From NCBI RefSeq assembly GCF_047511655.1, contig NC_133389.1:37059295-37123294 (forward strand): a stretch of DNA of 64,000 nucleotides, given 5' to 3'. This document shows positions 11,463-25,131 of this stretch, one piece after another; positions within the stretch are counted from its first letter, which is position 1; every line of letters begins with the position of its first letter. The position numbers were made by a program, and so were the translations under genes. The stretch comes from Castor canadensis. Lineage: Eukaryota; Chordata; Mammalia; Rodentia; Castoridae. Below the pieces are notes generated by a model. The model saw only the letters and a list, made by a program, of their open reading frames with translations, did not search any database and had not been told where the DNA came from.

Positions 11463-14400
11463 ATGGTTAATGGTAAGTGAGAAGGACAGGGAAGCAGAAA
11501 GACCAGCATCCTTGAGTTTTACCTTGGGAATCACGCAGTTAACTGGGACCATTGTTCTATTGTAGTATATTAGTTATCCTAACGATAATGACGCTGAGGT
11601 ATCATGAAATGGTTAAATTTGTTTCAATATATAATTTGATCTAAAGAAATAAAAAAGTTCAAAGAGAACTTGCATGTACAAATTTTTTACACTATATTGC
11701 AGTAAAAATCAAATTCACATGCTGGGGAATTTTCTAAAGAGGGTATATTTATATTAAAATCATATATAAAATTTATGTTTACAGAAAATTCTAGCATTGT
11801 TCAGTCATATAGTTGTTCCAAGTTGGGGAAACTTGGATTCTATGAAATACAGATTACATAATTGATAATTCTACAATGTATAGTTATTCCTAATCAATGC
11901 ATCACTTATTATAAACAGGAAGGGATTGCACCAGAAATTATAATAATTTCTATTTCCCCATAATAACTCATCTTTATACAAAGGTATCTAATGCTACCCC
12001 AATCATATAGCTACACTTAATTGTCCCCCAAATGAAATCCCCATAGTCACCATTTTGAATATAATGTGTATACTTCTTGGGGACAGTAGGCAGTTAGAAA
12101 ATGCTTGTTGAAAAATTTCATTAATGACTGGTACATACATAGTTACCTCTTGTCTTGCTTGTTACTAAGAGTTCTCTTTGGCTAAAAAGATAACCAAAGG
12201 CCAGAGGGCAGATGTGATGATTGTTAAAGTCCTGAACGTGGTCTCATTAGCAATTTGGCCTCATGAGGGGAGTAAGGTCACTGAGACAATGTCACTATGA
12301 TCAAAGCTGCCATAGGAAAGCTTGGAAAAGCAGAGTGCAAATTGAAAAACAGCATAATCCTAGATCTCTAAAAACTCATCATCTTTTGATGGAAATATTT
12401 TCACAAATGAAATTCAGGTATTTGACCCAATAGAAATCTAGCTTAATAAAATTATTTTACAGTTTAAAAAAATCCTGATGGCATATAAATAATTTATTGT
12501 TATTTTCATGAAAATAGATATGATTAACTTGATAGTTGAAATTTTAATTACTGCACATCCTGCCAATCAAGGAACTGACAGTCTACTTGACGGGAAGTTA
12601 TAGCATAGGTTTGACATTATAATCTCCATACTGACATTCAATTAGACTTTTTGAAAATGTACTAAAGATGCAATGAAACACTGTTGTTTTCTCCAATAAG
12701 TAAAATTATAGGACACCATTACATTAGAATAAGCTCCTGCATTAGGTCCCAACAGACAAGACTGAAAATCAAAATGGAGACACACAGGCTAAATCCCCAC
12801 ATGATCAAGTTGAAACTAAGCTGTTTATCTGACCCTTCGGAGAAATTAGGATTAGAGATAACAGCAACATTTTACAAACAGGCAAGCTTCAATTATCATG
12901 AGAATGTAGTTCTTTCCATCTTAATCTTTATACAAAAAGGTAACTTGAAATAATTTGATGTTAACCAAGCAGTTACTTTTTTATTCTGCCTCTCTGCTGC
13001 TTCCTTGTAGAAAAGTAACTGAAATGATCACTGTTTTGGAGGTTCTGTTTGCAGAAACAGGTCTTTGCTTTATATAAAATCAAACTGCTTGACTCATTGG
13101 AACTCTTACTATGTTTTGGGATAAACTGTTGCCTGATTTTAGAATTGAAAATAAAGTCAATTAAGATAATTAAACTAAATGGTTTTAATTTTGTCCTTTG
13201 ACATATCTCATTCACTTTTGCAATTATTGGAGTTTTACTTGAATCCTTAAATCAATATTCAAATAACCTGTTTAAACTTTTACTAAAATTATTTATTAAG
13301 GATCATAAATAATTCTGTTGTCAGTTATAAAAATGACCTGTTGAGCCTCTGTTGAAAAGTCATAAACATTTCTAAGGAATCATTGGAATTCTACCCAGTC
13401 ATTGAAGATCTACCGAATACTTTAGTTAGCCCAAAACCTCCAATAGAAGCACACCAGTTTTAAGAAGATAAAGTTTCTAATACCCTAAATGAGGAGAACA
13501 AAAACCTACTTTCTCAGACTTAATGTCCTCTCAGTGCTATCATCCTTTGCTCTTTTGGCAATTTGGTAAAAACGAACTGTTGGAACATTGAAGGATATGA
13601 TTTGTTTCTAAAGAATTACTTTTCTGTTTCTTGCCTTCATAAAACATTGAGAAAATATCATGAAGTAATGGACTAACTTGTATTCTAATGACCTTGTTTC
13701 CCTCCTGAATCACAAGGAAGCATTCATGAAGAGTTTTATTATAAGTCCCCTTTTAGATCAAAAGCTCTTTTAGTCACCAAACCAGCCACATTCCAAAATA
13801 CAAGGTCATAGCTATTATAATAAAAGAAGAGAAAATTCCTCTTTCATTTACTTTATCTTCTTTATGATGAATTAACATAGAAGGAAAAAAAACATAATAC
13901 TAGTTTACAGGTAGATTGTATGACAAAATGTCATCAGCTGAAGCAAGTGATTGTCCTTTTTCAGGTCCACTCAGGAATAGGTCTGAAAGACAACAATGAA
14001 GTAAACTCTGCAAATAAGTCTCAGACAATACATCTGATTGTCTACTTTTTAGTAAAGGAGAGATGGATAGAGGTATGGATTGACATTTGTTCAGAGATAG
14101 TAACTAGGGAGTTGGTTGGTTGGCAGAAAGTGGGAAAGAATAAGATTGGTAGATTACAGATAAAAGTTCAGAGGAGGACTATATGGACATATACAAAAAG
14201 CTGGAGAGAGAAAAAAATGAAGAAATTTATATAGCATGAAAATGCCCTCCTGAGAGCATCCATTATGGAGGGATGTTTCAATAATCATGACTGGAAAGAA
14301 CCCTCTTGTGGCTATCAATCAGCTTTTTTTCTACAACCATCCCATTTGTTCAATAGATAGAAGTACAAAATGCTCATTGCCACAGAGATGAAGTCTATTC

Positions 14401-16818
14401 AGGGCTCAAAAATATGCATTTCCTCTTATCCAGAGTAATGTGAATGCCACACGGCTATTACCTAGCAAATAATGATGACTAATACTAAGTTCCTGACATA
14501 ACACCATTTCCCCAAAAAGGCCAGCCAGCCACCCAGTGGCCAATTGATTACATTGAACTCCTCCTAACTGTGAAGCAAGTAGCAATATATCATCATGGGA
14601 ATAGATTCATATTCCAGATAAGGATTTGCTCTTCTGCCTGTAGTGATTATGTCAGAATGACTATTTTCGCACTAATAGAATACCTTATTCTTCACCATTG
14701 TATCTCATAAAATACCATATCATACTGAGGAACTAATTTTATGGTGAAAAAAATGTAGCAGTTGGCTCATGCCCATGAAATTCATTTGTCTTACCACAGT
14801 GTTTCATTTCCCAGAATTATTTGACTCCATAAAATGGTGAAATGAACTTCTGAAGGTGTCATTCCTGCTCCATTTGGGGAAAACACACTATGAGTTGAAG
14901 TACTGTCCAATGATGAAATGTATGACTTAAGTGGAAAGATTATATATAGTGTTTTCCAACATAACTGTATTATATATCATTGGGAATGCTGATGGAGCCA
15001 GGAAATATTCACCCCCATATTATACCTATTAATGTATTGAATGAAGTTTTCTTCCCTATCTATGCCACATAGTTTTGAAGATCCCCTTGTCCAACAGAAG
15101 AATGCTTCTATTAGAAAATGGAAAGCCTTCATGGTCCTGTTAAATTATATGGACCTTTTGGACTTCCTACATAGCTATACAAATAGATGGACATTGGATC
15201 TTTATATGCTAAATATAAAGCATTATTTACATTCTTTACTATCTTGCTACTACAGTTTGGCAAAGAAAACTATTTCCACAATGCAGGATATTGATCATGA
15301 TATTTCATAACACTCTACTTAGAATAGTAAGAGGAAACAGTAGCTAACAAGAGAAATACTAAAAACTTGGATCATGATGATAGTTTGGAATCACTCTACC
15401 AATAAAAATTACAAGAGGTTCTGCCTAAGGGAAAAAAGTACATGGAATGTGTTGTAGAGTAAAGTATGATAATCAACCTTCGCCACATGGTGATACACAG
15501 AGGTGGTGACTGCAGAGGCTTTATTTTAGATCAATTAATGCTCTCAATTCATGTGACATTTTATGAAGCATACATTTCAATTTAGATCTCAATAGTGGCT
15601 CATAATGTGACAGGGAATTAGCAGAAAATAGGCAGGTTGCTACAGTCCCTATGATAACAGCCAGGCATCTGTACTTGCAATAAGAGGAGCAGAAAACTAG
15701 GGAGTTGACAGCAAACTGGTTAAGACCAGCAAGCATCAGGATGGCCCCAAATCTGACTGAGAGCTGACCCTGACCTTCACTATACTTCATTATAATACTA
15801 CTTAGAGAAGTAAAATCTGCTGTTGTGAGGGGGAGAGGAGAAGTGTTTAACACAAGTGTAGGCAAGTACAAAGTAGAACACAGGCATTTAAAGTATTCTC
15901 CCTTTCCCAGACAAAGTATGACTATTCAACCTCTTGCCCCTAAAATTAATGTACATCTTTAATTGTGGCTACTCTGCTTATTGGAAAGACCACTATATTC
16001 TTTTACCTAAAATAGATTTCCATGTTTTCTCACTTCAGAACTAGTCTGTATCTGACTTCTATAGGAGAAAAAGAAACCACCTAGCTAGTGAAAATGGGGT
16101 TTTGAGAGTCACCTGTATGAGGAGGCACATTTCTTCTTCTAAATGAAGGAAAGATATTGCCAGATTCATTCTTCTCTGTACTATTTTATGTCTGGAACTG
16201 ATATTTAAAGATCAAATTCCCTTGGTTATCATAAATTCTGGCTTCCAGTTGGTTTTGGCAATATGAACACAACAGACCAGAGGTTTGTGAAGAGTAAAGA
16301 AAGATCTGATATTCTCCCCGCTACTCCCCCCTGTACTCTCTCCCCACCTACCTCACTATGGTTCTAGCTAAGACTGCTATCTATGGTTAATTCCTACTGA
16401 TTGGCTTACCTCAAATGGTACCAAACTTCCTCTAATTTTGGTAGAACTGTTTCTCTCCTTGATACTTCAAGGTGTGAGATAGCTCACAGTTTTCCACACT
16501 TTCTAGTTTCTGGGTGTTTGTCCATTGTTAGTTGATTTCTTTACTCCTGAGCCATACTATTACATAAATGATTCCTCCTCCACTGAATACATTGTGTTAA
16601 CACTTTCTTCACAATATCTTCATTGACAATCAGCATGTGTCAGGCATCAAGAAAATAAAAACCTCTCTATGTACCCCTCAATGAGTTGTTAACATCTTGA
16701 TACTATGACCTCATTATCTAAAAATGAAATATTAATTGTGTCACAAGTCTGTGTTGAGAATAAAAATTGATGACATACTTGACGTGCTTATAACTGGCAT
16801 CTGGCTTTCTGATGAATT
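11463..16818. other. Unassigned AT-rich sequence
   Basis: About 5.4 kb without a recognisable gene. The stretch at 12690-12850 and the stretches at 14270-15000 and 15500-15800 read like old interspersed-repeat DNA of moderate complexity, but I cannot assign a family. The ORFs here are 60-116 codons, have no motifs and show no splice pattern. Confidence 0.4.
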
Positions 16819-16828
16819 CTATTATTTT

Positions 16829-17037
16829 TTTTCTTTCTTAACTTTTTTCTCTTGAAGTACTGGGCCTGATTCTTGATAAACAAGTATGTAACCACTTAAG
16901 CTATACCTTCACCTACTTGATTTTTGTATTGTTTCATCATATATAACTTTGCCTGGGCTGGTCTAGATGTCCTGAGACAGGAGGCTGTCTCTACTACTGT
17001 AGCAGCTGTGACTACTGGTGCGCACTATCACACATTA
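16829..17037 (-). mobile_element. B1/ID composite SINE, reversed
   Basis: Read on the minus strand it is a 7SL-derived B1-like monomer followed by an ID-like tRNA part (the top strand shows the reversed tail around 'ccacttaagctatacc') and an A-rich tail, seen as T-rich at 16829-16856. It is flanked by a perfect 10-bp duplication, ctattatttt, at 16819-16828 and 17038-17047. The copy is well diverged. Confidence 0.7.
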
Positions 17038-17180
17038 CTATTATTTTCATTATTACAATAATTAAGACCATCATTAACTTTATTATTGGTGATAAGTGAA
17101 ATTGATAAGAATTCTTTCCCTATATTTTCATCAACTTTCCCAAGAAAAATACTCCTTTAAAATAACATAGTTACAAGATA

Positions 17181-17520
17181 GGCATAGTAGCTCATGACAA
17201 TAATCCTAGCTACTTGGGAGACAGAGATCAGGAGGATCAAAGTTTGAGGCCAGTCTGGGCAAAAAGATGTAAGACCACATCTTAGCCAGTAAAAACTGGG
17301 CATTGTAGTGCACACCTCTCATACCAGCCACACAGGAAGTGTAAATAGAAGGATTATGATCCAGGATGACCTGGGCACAAATGTGAGACTCTATTTGAAA
17401 AATGACCAAAGCAAAGGGCTGGGGTTGTGATTCAAGTGATAGAGCGCCTGCCTAGCAAGTGCAGGGCCCTTAATTCAATCCCCACTACCGCCAAAATAAT
17501 TAATAAATAAATAATCATTA
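17181..17520 (+). mobile_element. Composite SINE: two B1-like monomers plus ID tail
   Basis: Two successive 7SL-type monomers (about 17181-17288 and 17289-17405), each opening with a GGCATAGTAGCTCA/GGGCATTGTAGTGCA-like A box region, are followed by an ID-like tRNA segment. That segment reads 'gtgatagagcgcctgcctagcaagt' in part and has the B box 'aattcaatcc' (about 17472). The tail is TAAA-rich. Target duplication: ttacaagata at 17171-17180 and ttataagata at 17521-17530. It would have been transcribed by RNA polymerase III and moved by L1. Confidence 0.85.
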
Positions 17521-17530
17521 TTATAAGATA

Positions 17531-17869
17531 TTTTCAAGGAAGTTCTTATATTTTGTAGAGTCTCCAATATAATCCACTTTGACAGAATCTTTATAAAGTG
17601 GAAGAATCTCAGTCTATTCTTTCTAAGAAAATGAATGTAGAGGCTTGGTCCACAGGGCTAAACTGAGATGAAAACAGGAAAAAATAGCAAATCTCAAACA
17701 ATCTTGCATAGTTTGCCTCTATTGACCTCATAACCAACCTCTCAAGCTCACTTCCTACATTGAAAAATATCTCTTAATTAACAGGAGAACACATCATGTT
17801 TATTTTTCAAATATACCTTCTACTTTCCACCCTGGGAAAGATAGAGAGTTGGCATCCAGTAGTTACTTA
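17531..17869. other. Unassigned sequence
   Basis: Short unique-looking AT-rich stretch between the composite SINE and the old L1M. Nothing recognised. Confidence 0.5.
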
Positions 17870-20490
17870 ATTAAATTTAAAGGGGAATATTGAGGTATAA
17901 TTGGTAAATAAAACAAACTGCATATATTAAAATATAAAATTTAATAGTATTTAAAATATGTATATACTTGTGAAACCACTGTCACAGTCAAGATAAAGCA
18001 CCTACCTATCATCTCTAAATTTTCTCTCATACAGTTTTGGAGTCTGTCCCTCCCACTCCTCCTTGCCCTCAACCTCCATTGTCAGGAAACCTTTTTGTTG
18101 CTACAGATAAATTTGAATTTTGTGTAATTTATATAACTAAATGACATAGCATATTCTCTTCAGGCCATAATTATTTTAGACATCATCCTTGTTATTGCAC
18201 ATGTCAATAGTTCACACCTTTTGTAATGTTCAGTAGCATATTTTTTACATTCAAAGGTTTTACATTCAAATGTTAGTTTCCAGTTTAGAACTGTTATAAA
18301 CAAAGCTATTTTGAACATTTTTATGCAAGTCTTTGTATGTTCATGTCCATTCTTTTCCTTTTCATAAATACATGCAAGTAGAATGCCTGGATGATATGAT
18401 TGCTATGCTATTATTTTAAGAAATCGCCGTACTACTTTCCAAGGTAGTTGTACTAGCTGAAATTCTCATGAGCAGTGTAATGTGAATTCTAATTCTTCCA
18501 TATCCTTGTGACACTTAATATAGTCAGATGTTTTAATTTTAGCTGTTCTCAAAAGTATATAAAATTGTATTATAGTTTCAATGTCCCATGACATTGGATA
18601 ACTTTGCATTAACCTTCTGCAACCTATATATTTTCTGTGGAGAAATGACTACTCAAATCTTTTGATTATTATAATATATTTTATTGAGAATTTAAACATC
18701 TTTCATATCCTAGATATAAATTATTTATAATGTTTTCTTAGGCTAGGGATTAATTTTATTTTCTTTGCAATATCTTTTGAAGGGAAGTTTATTTTTCTGC
18801 ATCATGATTCCTATGATTGTCATAGGAAAGAAATATTGCCTAATCTAAGGTCACAAAGATTTTATCCTAACTTTTCTTCTAGTCATTGTACAGTTTTAGA
18901 GTCTGCATTTTAATCAATGATCTAGTTTTTATTAAAATCTTTGTAACTCGTTGGAGATACGCTGAGCCCTAGGTATTCAGTGGTCCAAATTGGCTTGTGA
19001 AAAGACTGTTCATTGGCTAAGTTTCCTTTGTATTTTTCCTTAATATCAATTTTCTCTATTTACTTTGCTCTACTTTGAGACTCTATATTCTATTTCATTG
19101 ATTTTTATATAGATGATCATGTTTTCTGTTTCATTCTTCCTTTCTAGTACAGATGTGACTTTTTTTGTCTTGCATTACACCAACTGATGGGCTATCCAGC
19201 AAAAAATGAATATAAAATAGACATCTGCTTTGTTTCTCATCTCAGAAAAAACATGTGCAGTCTTTCACCATTAAGTATGATTTAAATATTAGCTTTTTAT
19301 ATAAATACCTTGCCAAGTAGAAATGTTTTTCTTATATTTTTAGTTTGCTAAAAATACTTATCAGGAACAGATGCTGAGGCTTGCTAATTTTTTTGCAATT
19401 TTTTAATATATGCATGTATATTTCTCTCTCTATATATTCTTCTTTAGTATGTTAATATTGGGTTGTGCATTGATTTTCAAATGTTACATCAACCCTTCAT
19501 AACTAGGGAAAATAGCACTTAGTCATCCTTTTCCATTGCTGGATTTTGCTTGTTAATATTTTGTTAAGGATATTTATTTATAAGTATATGAGATGATTGG
19601 GCTATATTTTCTTCTCTGCTAATGTATTTGTCTTACAGTGGTACTAGGACATTGCTGACCTATAAAATGAATTGGAGATTGTGCTCTTTCCCTTTATTTT
19701 CTGGAAGAAATTGTATAGAATTCTTAATATCCCTTATTTAAAGTGTTGGATAGAATTCATCAGAAAAACTGTAAGAACCTGACGTTTTCTTTTTTCATAG
19801 GTATGTAACTATAAATTTAATTTCTGAAACAATTTTAAGATTATTCAGGTCATCTGTTTCCTTGTGGATGAGTTTTGGTAGTTTCTGTTTTTCAAAAATT
19901 ATTCTGTTGCATTTATAAGCAGGTAAGTTGCCAATTATGAGCTGATATTTGTTTGTAGTAGTCCCCTCATCCTTCTAATGTCTTTGTGACCATCTTCGGA
20001 CAGCAGTGATACTTGTGTTGGTAATTTCTGTCTTTTCTATTTTTTCTTCTTTTCACTCTGGCCGGAGATTTACCAATTTTACTCTATTTTCAAATAAGTT
20101 GAGTTTTGTTTTGTTGATTTTTCTCCTTTTTTCTGTTTAAATAGAATTGATATCAGCTTTAATTTTACTATTTCTCCTCTTCTGATTATTGTGGGTTTAA
20201 TTTACTCTACTTTTACTAATCTCTTAAAGTGAAACCTTGCATTATTTATTTTAGGTCTTATTTTCTAATACAAGTAATTCATGCTTTCCTTTCCCCAAAA
20301 GTGCTGAATCCCATAAAGTTTGATATATTGTACTTAAAATCTCATTAAGAACATTTAAAAATTTTTCTTTTGTGACTTTCTTTTTATTAACCATTTATTC
20401 AGAAGTATTGGTTTTGGCTTTCTAAGTATTTGGAGAATTCCTAGACTTACTTCTGGCACTGATTGCTAAATTGAACTTACTCTGTACTAA
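17870..20490 (-). mobile_element. Old L1M-type LINE, reversed (part 1)
   Basis: The top strand follows the reversed 3' half of ancient mammalian L1M elements. It opens with the 3'UTR phrases around 'gaggtataattggtaaataaa' and 'gtgaaaccactgtcacagtcaagataaa'. It continues through reversed ORF2 landmarks such as 'ggtcacaaagattttatcct' (about 18850), 'atattttgttaaggatattt' and 'gaaagtgttggatagaattca'-like text. No reading frame survives. It stops where the SINE at about 20505 begins and resumes at 25132. Confidence 0.75.
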
Positions 20491-20504
20491 AACAAGCATG
20501 TTTT

Positions 20505-20885
20505 GTTGGGCACCTGTAGCTCACACATGTAATCCTACCTACTTTGGAGAATCAATGTTCAAAGCTAGCCTGGGCAAGAGTTCACAACCAATACCTCAGT
20601 CAGTAGCTGGGTGTGGTGGTACATGCCTGTTATCTCAGCTACATGGGAGGCTCAGATGGAGGATGGCAGTTCTAGTCCAACCTGAGTGAAAATGCCCACG
20701 AGACTCCATCTCAATGGGGAAAAAAAGCTGGGTATAGAGGTGTGTACCTGTCATCCCAGATACTGTGGGAATCATAAAGACAAGAGGATTGCAGCAAAGG
20801 CTGGCCCGAAAAAATTGCAAGACCTTATCTCAAAAACAACCAGAGCCCAAAGGACTGGGATAGTACCTGCTTAGTAACCACAAAT
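20505..20885 (+). mobile_element. Composite SINE: three B1-like monomers plus truncated ID tail
   Basis: Three 7SL-like monomers follow one another: about 20505-20603 (gggcacctgtagctcaca), 20604-20725 (agctgggtgtggtggtac) and 20726-20835 (agctgggtatagaggtgt). Each carries a '...tgtaatcc/...tcagct'-type B box region and ends in an A-rich 'atctca' stretch. A short ID-like piece (gggatagtacctgcttag) follows and is cut off. It could be one trimeric element or a dimer and a monomer inserted into each other's tail. Confidence 0.7.
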
Positions 20886-20899
20886 AAGAAACGTGTCTT

Positions 20900-23800
20900 T
20901 TTCTTTCTTTATTCACTTATTTATATGTGCATACATTGTTTGGGCCATCTCTCCTCCCTGGCCCCCCTCCCCCTCACTTCTAGGCAGAATCTGTTCTGCT
21001 CTTTTCTCCAATTTTGTTGAAGAGTAGACATAAGCAATAATAAGAAAGACAAAGCGTTTTTGCTAGTTGAGATAGGATAGCTTTGCAGAGAGATTCCTAG
21101 CATTGCTTCCATGCACAAGTATATTAAAACCCAAATTGATTCATCTCTACCAGACCTCTTCACTACTTCTCTGTTGCCATCCCATATTGCTCCTCTGCAG
21201 TGGGCACATCAAACACTTTCCAGGTTTGGGTTTCCTATCTTTCCCTATTCCTCCTGTATATGTCCTCCCCTTAGCATGTGACCCAAATCTAATAACATTA
21301 CTGCATTTGTTTTAGATTGTAAGTCCGCATATGAGGGAGAACATATGAGTTTTGCCTTTCTGAGCCTGGCTACTTTTGCTTAAGATGATGTTCTCCAGTT
21401 CCATCTATTTACTTGCTAGTGATAAGATTTCATTCTTCTTTATGGCTGAGCAAAATTCCATTGTGTATAAATACCACATGTTCTTAATCCATTTGTCAGG
21501 AGTGGGATTGCTGGATCATATGGTAGCTCTATATTTAGTTTTTTAAGAAGCCTCCATATTGTTTTCCAAAGTGGTTGCACTAGCTTGCATTCCCAGCAGC
21601 AGTGTACGAGGCTTCCTTTTCCCCCACATCATCGCCAACACCTGTTGTTGGTGGTGTTTTTGATGATAACTATTTTAAAAGGGCTGAGGTGGAATCTTAG
21701 TGGGGTTTTGATTTGCATTTCCTTTATGGCCAGATGTGGTGAGCATTTTTTCATGTGTTTTTTGGACTTTTGAATTTCTTCTTTTGCAAAGTTCTGTTTA
21801 GTTCAGCTTCCCATTTCCTTATTGGTTCACTGATTTGGAAAGAGTTGAGTTTTTTGAGCTCCTTTTATATTCCACTTATCAGTCCTTTGTTTGATGTACA
21901 GCTGGCAAATATTTTCTCCCACTCTGTGCGTGGTGTCTTTGGTTTAGAGACCATTTCTTTTCTTGTGCAGAAGCTTTTTAATTTTATGAAGTCCCATTTG
22001 TCCATCCTTTCTCTTAGTTGCTGAGCTGCTGGGGTTCTATTGAGGAAGTCCTTACCTATACCTGTTGCTTCCAGAGTATTCATTGTTCTTTCCTGTACTA
22101 ACTTCAGAGTACTAACTTCAGAGTTTTGGGTCTGACATTAAGATCCTTGATCCATTTTGAATTGATATTAGTACAGGGTGATAAACATGGTTCTAGTTTC
22201 AGTTTTTTGCAGGCAGATAACCACTTTTCCCAGCAACATTTGTGAAGAGGCTGTCTTTTTTCCATCATATGTTTTTGGTGACTTTGTCAAAAATGAAGTA
22301 GGCATAGTTGTGTGGATTCATATCTGGGTCCTCTATTCTGTTCCACTGGTCTTCATGTCTGTTTTTGTGCCAGTACCATGTTGTTTTTATTGCTATTGCT
22401 TTGTAATATAGTTTGAAGTTGGGTATAGTGATACCTCCAGCATTGCTCTTTTTGCTGAGTACTGCCTTGGCTATTCACAGTCTCTTGCATTTCCAAATCA
22501 AATTTAAGGTAGATTTTTCAATCTCTGTGATGAATGTCATTGGGATTTTGATAGCAATTGCATTGAGCATGTAGATTGCTTTTTGGTAGTATAGTCATTT
22601 TCACTGTGTTGATTCTACCAATCCATGAGAATGGGAGCTCTTTCCACCTTCTGTAGTTTTCCTTAGTCTCTTTCTTTAGGGGTTTGTAATTCTTCTTGTA
22701 GGGGTCATTCACATCCTTTGTTAAGTTTACTCCTTTTGATTTTGTTTGAGGCTATTGTAAATGGAAATTTTTTCATATATTCTTTCTCAATTTGTTCATT
22801 GTTGGTGTATAGAAAAGCTAATGATTTTTATAAGTTGATTTTGTATCCTTCTACCTTGCTGAAGCTGTTTATGGTGTATAGGAGCTTTTGAGTAGAGTTT
22901 TTTGGGTTGTTAAGATATAGGATTATGTGATATGCAAATAGGGATATTTTGACAGTTTCTTTACCTATTTGTATTCCTTTTCTTCTTCTTGCCTAATTGT
23001 TCTGGCTAGAAATTCCACTACTATGTTGAATAGAAGTGGAGATAGCTGGCACCCTTGTCTCATTCCTGATTTTAGGGGAAATGGTTTCAGTTTTTCACCA
23101 TTAAGTATGACGTTGGCTGTATGTTTGTCATATATAGTCTTTACAATGTTGAGGTACATTCCTTCTGTTCCTAGTTTTCTTAGAGCTTTTATCATGAAAT
23201 GGTGTTGGATCTTGTTGAAGGCTTTTTCTGCGTCTATTGACATGATCAAGTGGTTTTTGTCTTTGCTTCTATTAATGTGCTGTATTACATTTATAGATTT
23301 GTGTATGTTGAACCACCCCTGCTTCCCTGGAATGAAGCTGACTTGGTTGTGGTGTATGATCTTTCTGATGTGTTGTTGCATTAGGTTTGCCATTATTTTA
23401 TTGAGGATTTTTGCATCGATGTTCATTAAGAGGATTGGCCTGTAGTTCTCCTGTTTGGAGGTATCTTTGCCTGGTTTTGAGAAGAGTGTAATACTGGCTT
23501 CATAGAATAAGTTAGGCAGTGTTCCTTCCCTTTCTATTTCATGGAAAAGTTTAAGGAAAGTTGGCATTAGTTCTTCTTTAAAGGTCTGATAGAATTCAGC
23601 AGAGAATCCATCTGGTCCTGGACTTTTCTTTTTTGTGAGACTATTGCTGCTTCAATTTCATTTTGTGTTATACATCTATTTAGGTGGTTAATATCTTCTT
23701 GGTTCATTTGGATGGTCATAAAGTATCTAGAAATCTGTCCATTTCTTCAAGATTTTCAAATTTATTGCAATGTAGGTTCTCAAAGTAGTCTCTGATGATT

Positions 23801-25116
23801 CCCTGGATTTCCATGGTGTTTGTTGTTATCTTCCCTTTTGCATTTCTGATTTTACTGATTTGGGTTTTTTCTCTCCTCATTTTAGTCAGATTTTCCAGGG
23901 GTCTGTCAATCTTGTTTACTTTTTCAAAGAACTAGCTTTTTTTTTTGGTTGATTCTTTGTATGGTTTTTTTGTTTCTATTTCATTAATTTTGGCCCGTAT
24001 TTTTATTGTTTTTCTCCTTCTGCTTGTTTTGGGTTTTACTTGTTCTTGTTTTTCTAAGAGTTTGAGATGTAGCATTTAGTCATTCATGTGAGATCTTTCT
24101 GTCCTTTTAATGTGTGTACTCATGGCTATAAACTTTCCTCTCTGGACTGCCTTTGCTATGTCCCATAGGTTCTGGTAAGTCATGTTTTTATTTTCATTAA
24201 CTTCCAGGAAACTTTTAATTTTCTCATTTATTTCCACTGATCATTGATCAATGTGTTGTTCATCTTCCAATTGTTTGCATATTTTCCTTTTTTTTATGAC
24301 ATATGTTTTAATTTTTATAAATATTTTGAACAGAGACACCAGACATTCACTAAATCCATTAAGTTTGCATATTTTCTGCTTTTGTTTTTGTTGTTGAGTT
24401 CTAGTTTCAGTGCATTGTGATCAGATAGAATGCATGGGATTATTTCTATTTTCTTGTATTTGCTGAGGCTTGCTTTGTGCCCTAAGATGTGATCAGTTTT
24501 GGACAATGCTCCATGAGCTGCTAAGAAGAATGTATATTGTGCAGAAGTTAAATGAAATATTCTGTAGACATCAGCTAGGTCCATTTGATCTTTGGTGTGG
24601 GTTAGTTCTAGAATTTCTTTATTGATTTTTTGTTTGGATGACCTATCTATTGGTGATGGGGGGTATTAAAGTCTTCCACTACCATTGTGTTGGAGTCTAT
24701 ATATGCTTTTAGGTCTTTTGGAGTATGTTTGATAAAATTGGGTGCACTGATGTTGGGTCCATATAGGTTGATAATTGTTATTTCCTTTGGTGTATTTGTC
24801 CTTTTATTAGCATGAAAAGTCCTTCTTTATCTAATTTGATCAATGTAAGTTTGAAGTCTACTTTGTCCGAGATAAGTATTGCTACTCCTGCCTATTTTTG
24901 GGAGCCATTGGCTTGGTAAATCTTCTTCCAGCCTTTCACCCTAAGCCAATGCCTGTTTCTGTCAATGAACTGGGTCTCCTGTAAACAACAGATTGTTGGA
25001 TCTTCCTTTTTAAACCAGTTTGCCAAATGGTATCTTTTGATGGAGAAGTTAAGTCCGTTAACATTCAGTGTTAATAGTTTTTGTTGTTTAAGGGTTTGAT
25101 TGTGTGCAGCTGAATC
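20900..25116 (-). mobile_element. 5'-truncated L1, reversed
   Basis: Reversed L1 of 4.2 kb whose 3' tail (T-rich, 'attcacttatttatatgtgcataca') is at 20900 and whose truncated 5' end lies near the start of ORF2 at about 25116. It carries the whole ORF2 span (EN, RT, C-terminal region) and the 3'UTR, in broken frames. Target duplication: aagaaacgtgtctt at 20886-20899 and aagaaaacatgtctt at 25117-25131, differing by one base and one indel. It sits inside the older L1M, which continues on the far side. Confidence 0.9.
21300..25085 (-). pseudogene. L1 ORF2 remnant
   Basis: Read on the minus strand: endonuclease from about 25085 down (GDFNTP-like and HILGHKASLSKYKK text near 24500), then RT. The best RT piece is a 200-codon open frame at 22965-23567 containing [18 protein letters not shown], the [12 protein letters not shown] palm motif and [15 protein letters not shown]. 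Further C-terminal pieces lie at 22518-22712 and 21865-22083. The catalytic F/YADD box is at 22927-22938 and reads FAYH, so both metal-binding aspartates are lost, and the frame has shifted just before it. ORF2 is inactive. Confidence 0.85.
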
Positions 25117-25131
25117 AAGAAAACATGTCTT

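Noticed and set aside
11279..11552. Two reversed Leu/Ser-repeat ORFs
   Set aside because: They are translations of the GA microsatellite.
13920..14234. Forward 104-codon ORF as a host exon
   Set aside because: No recognisable domain, no splice-site framework, and an AT-rich setting where such lengths arise by chance.
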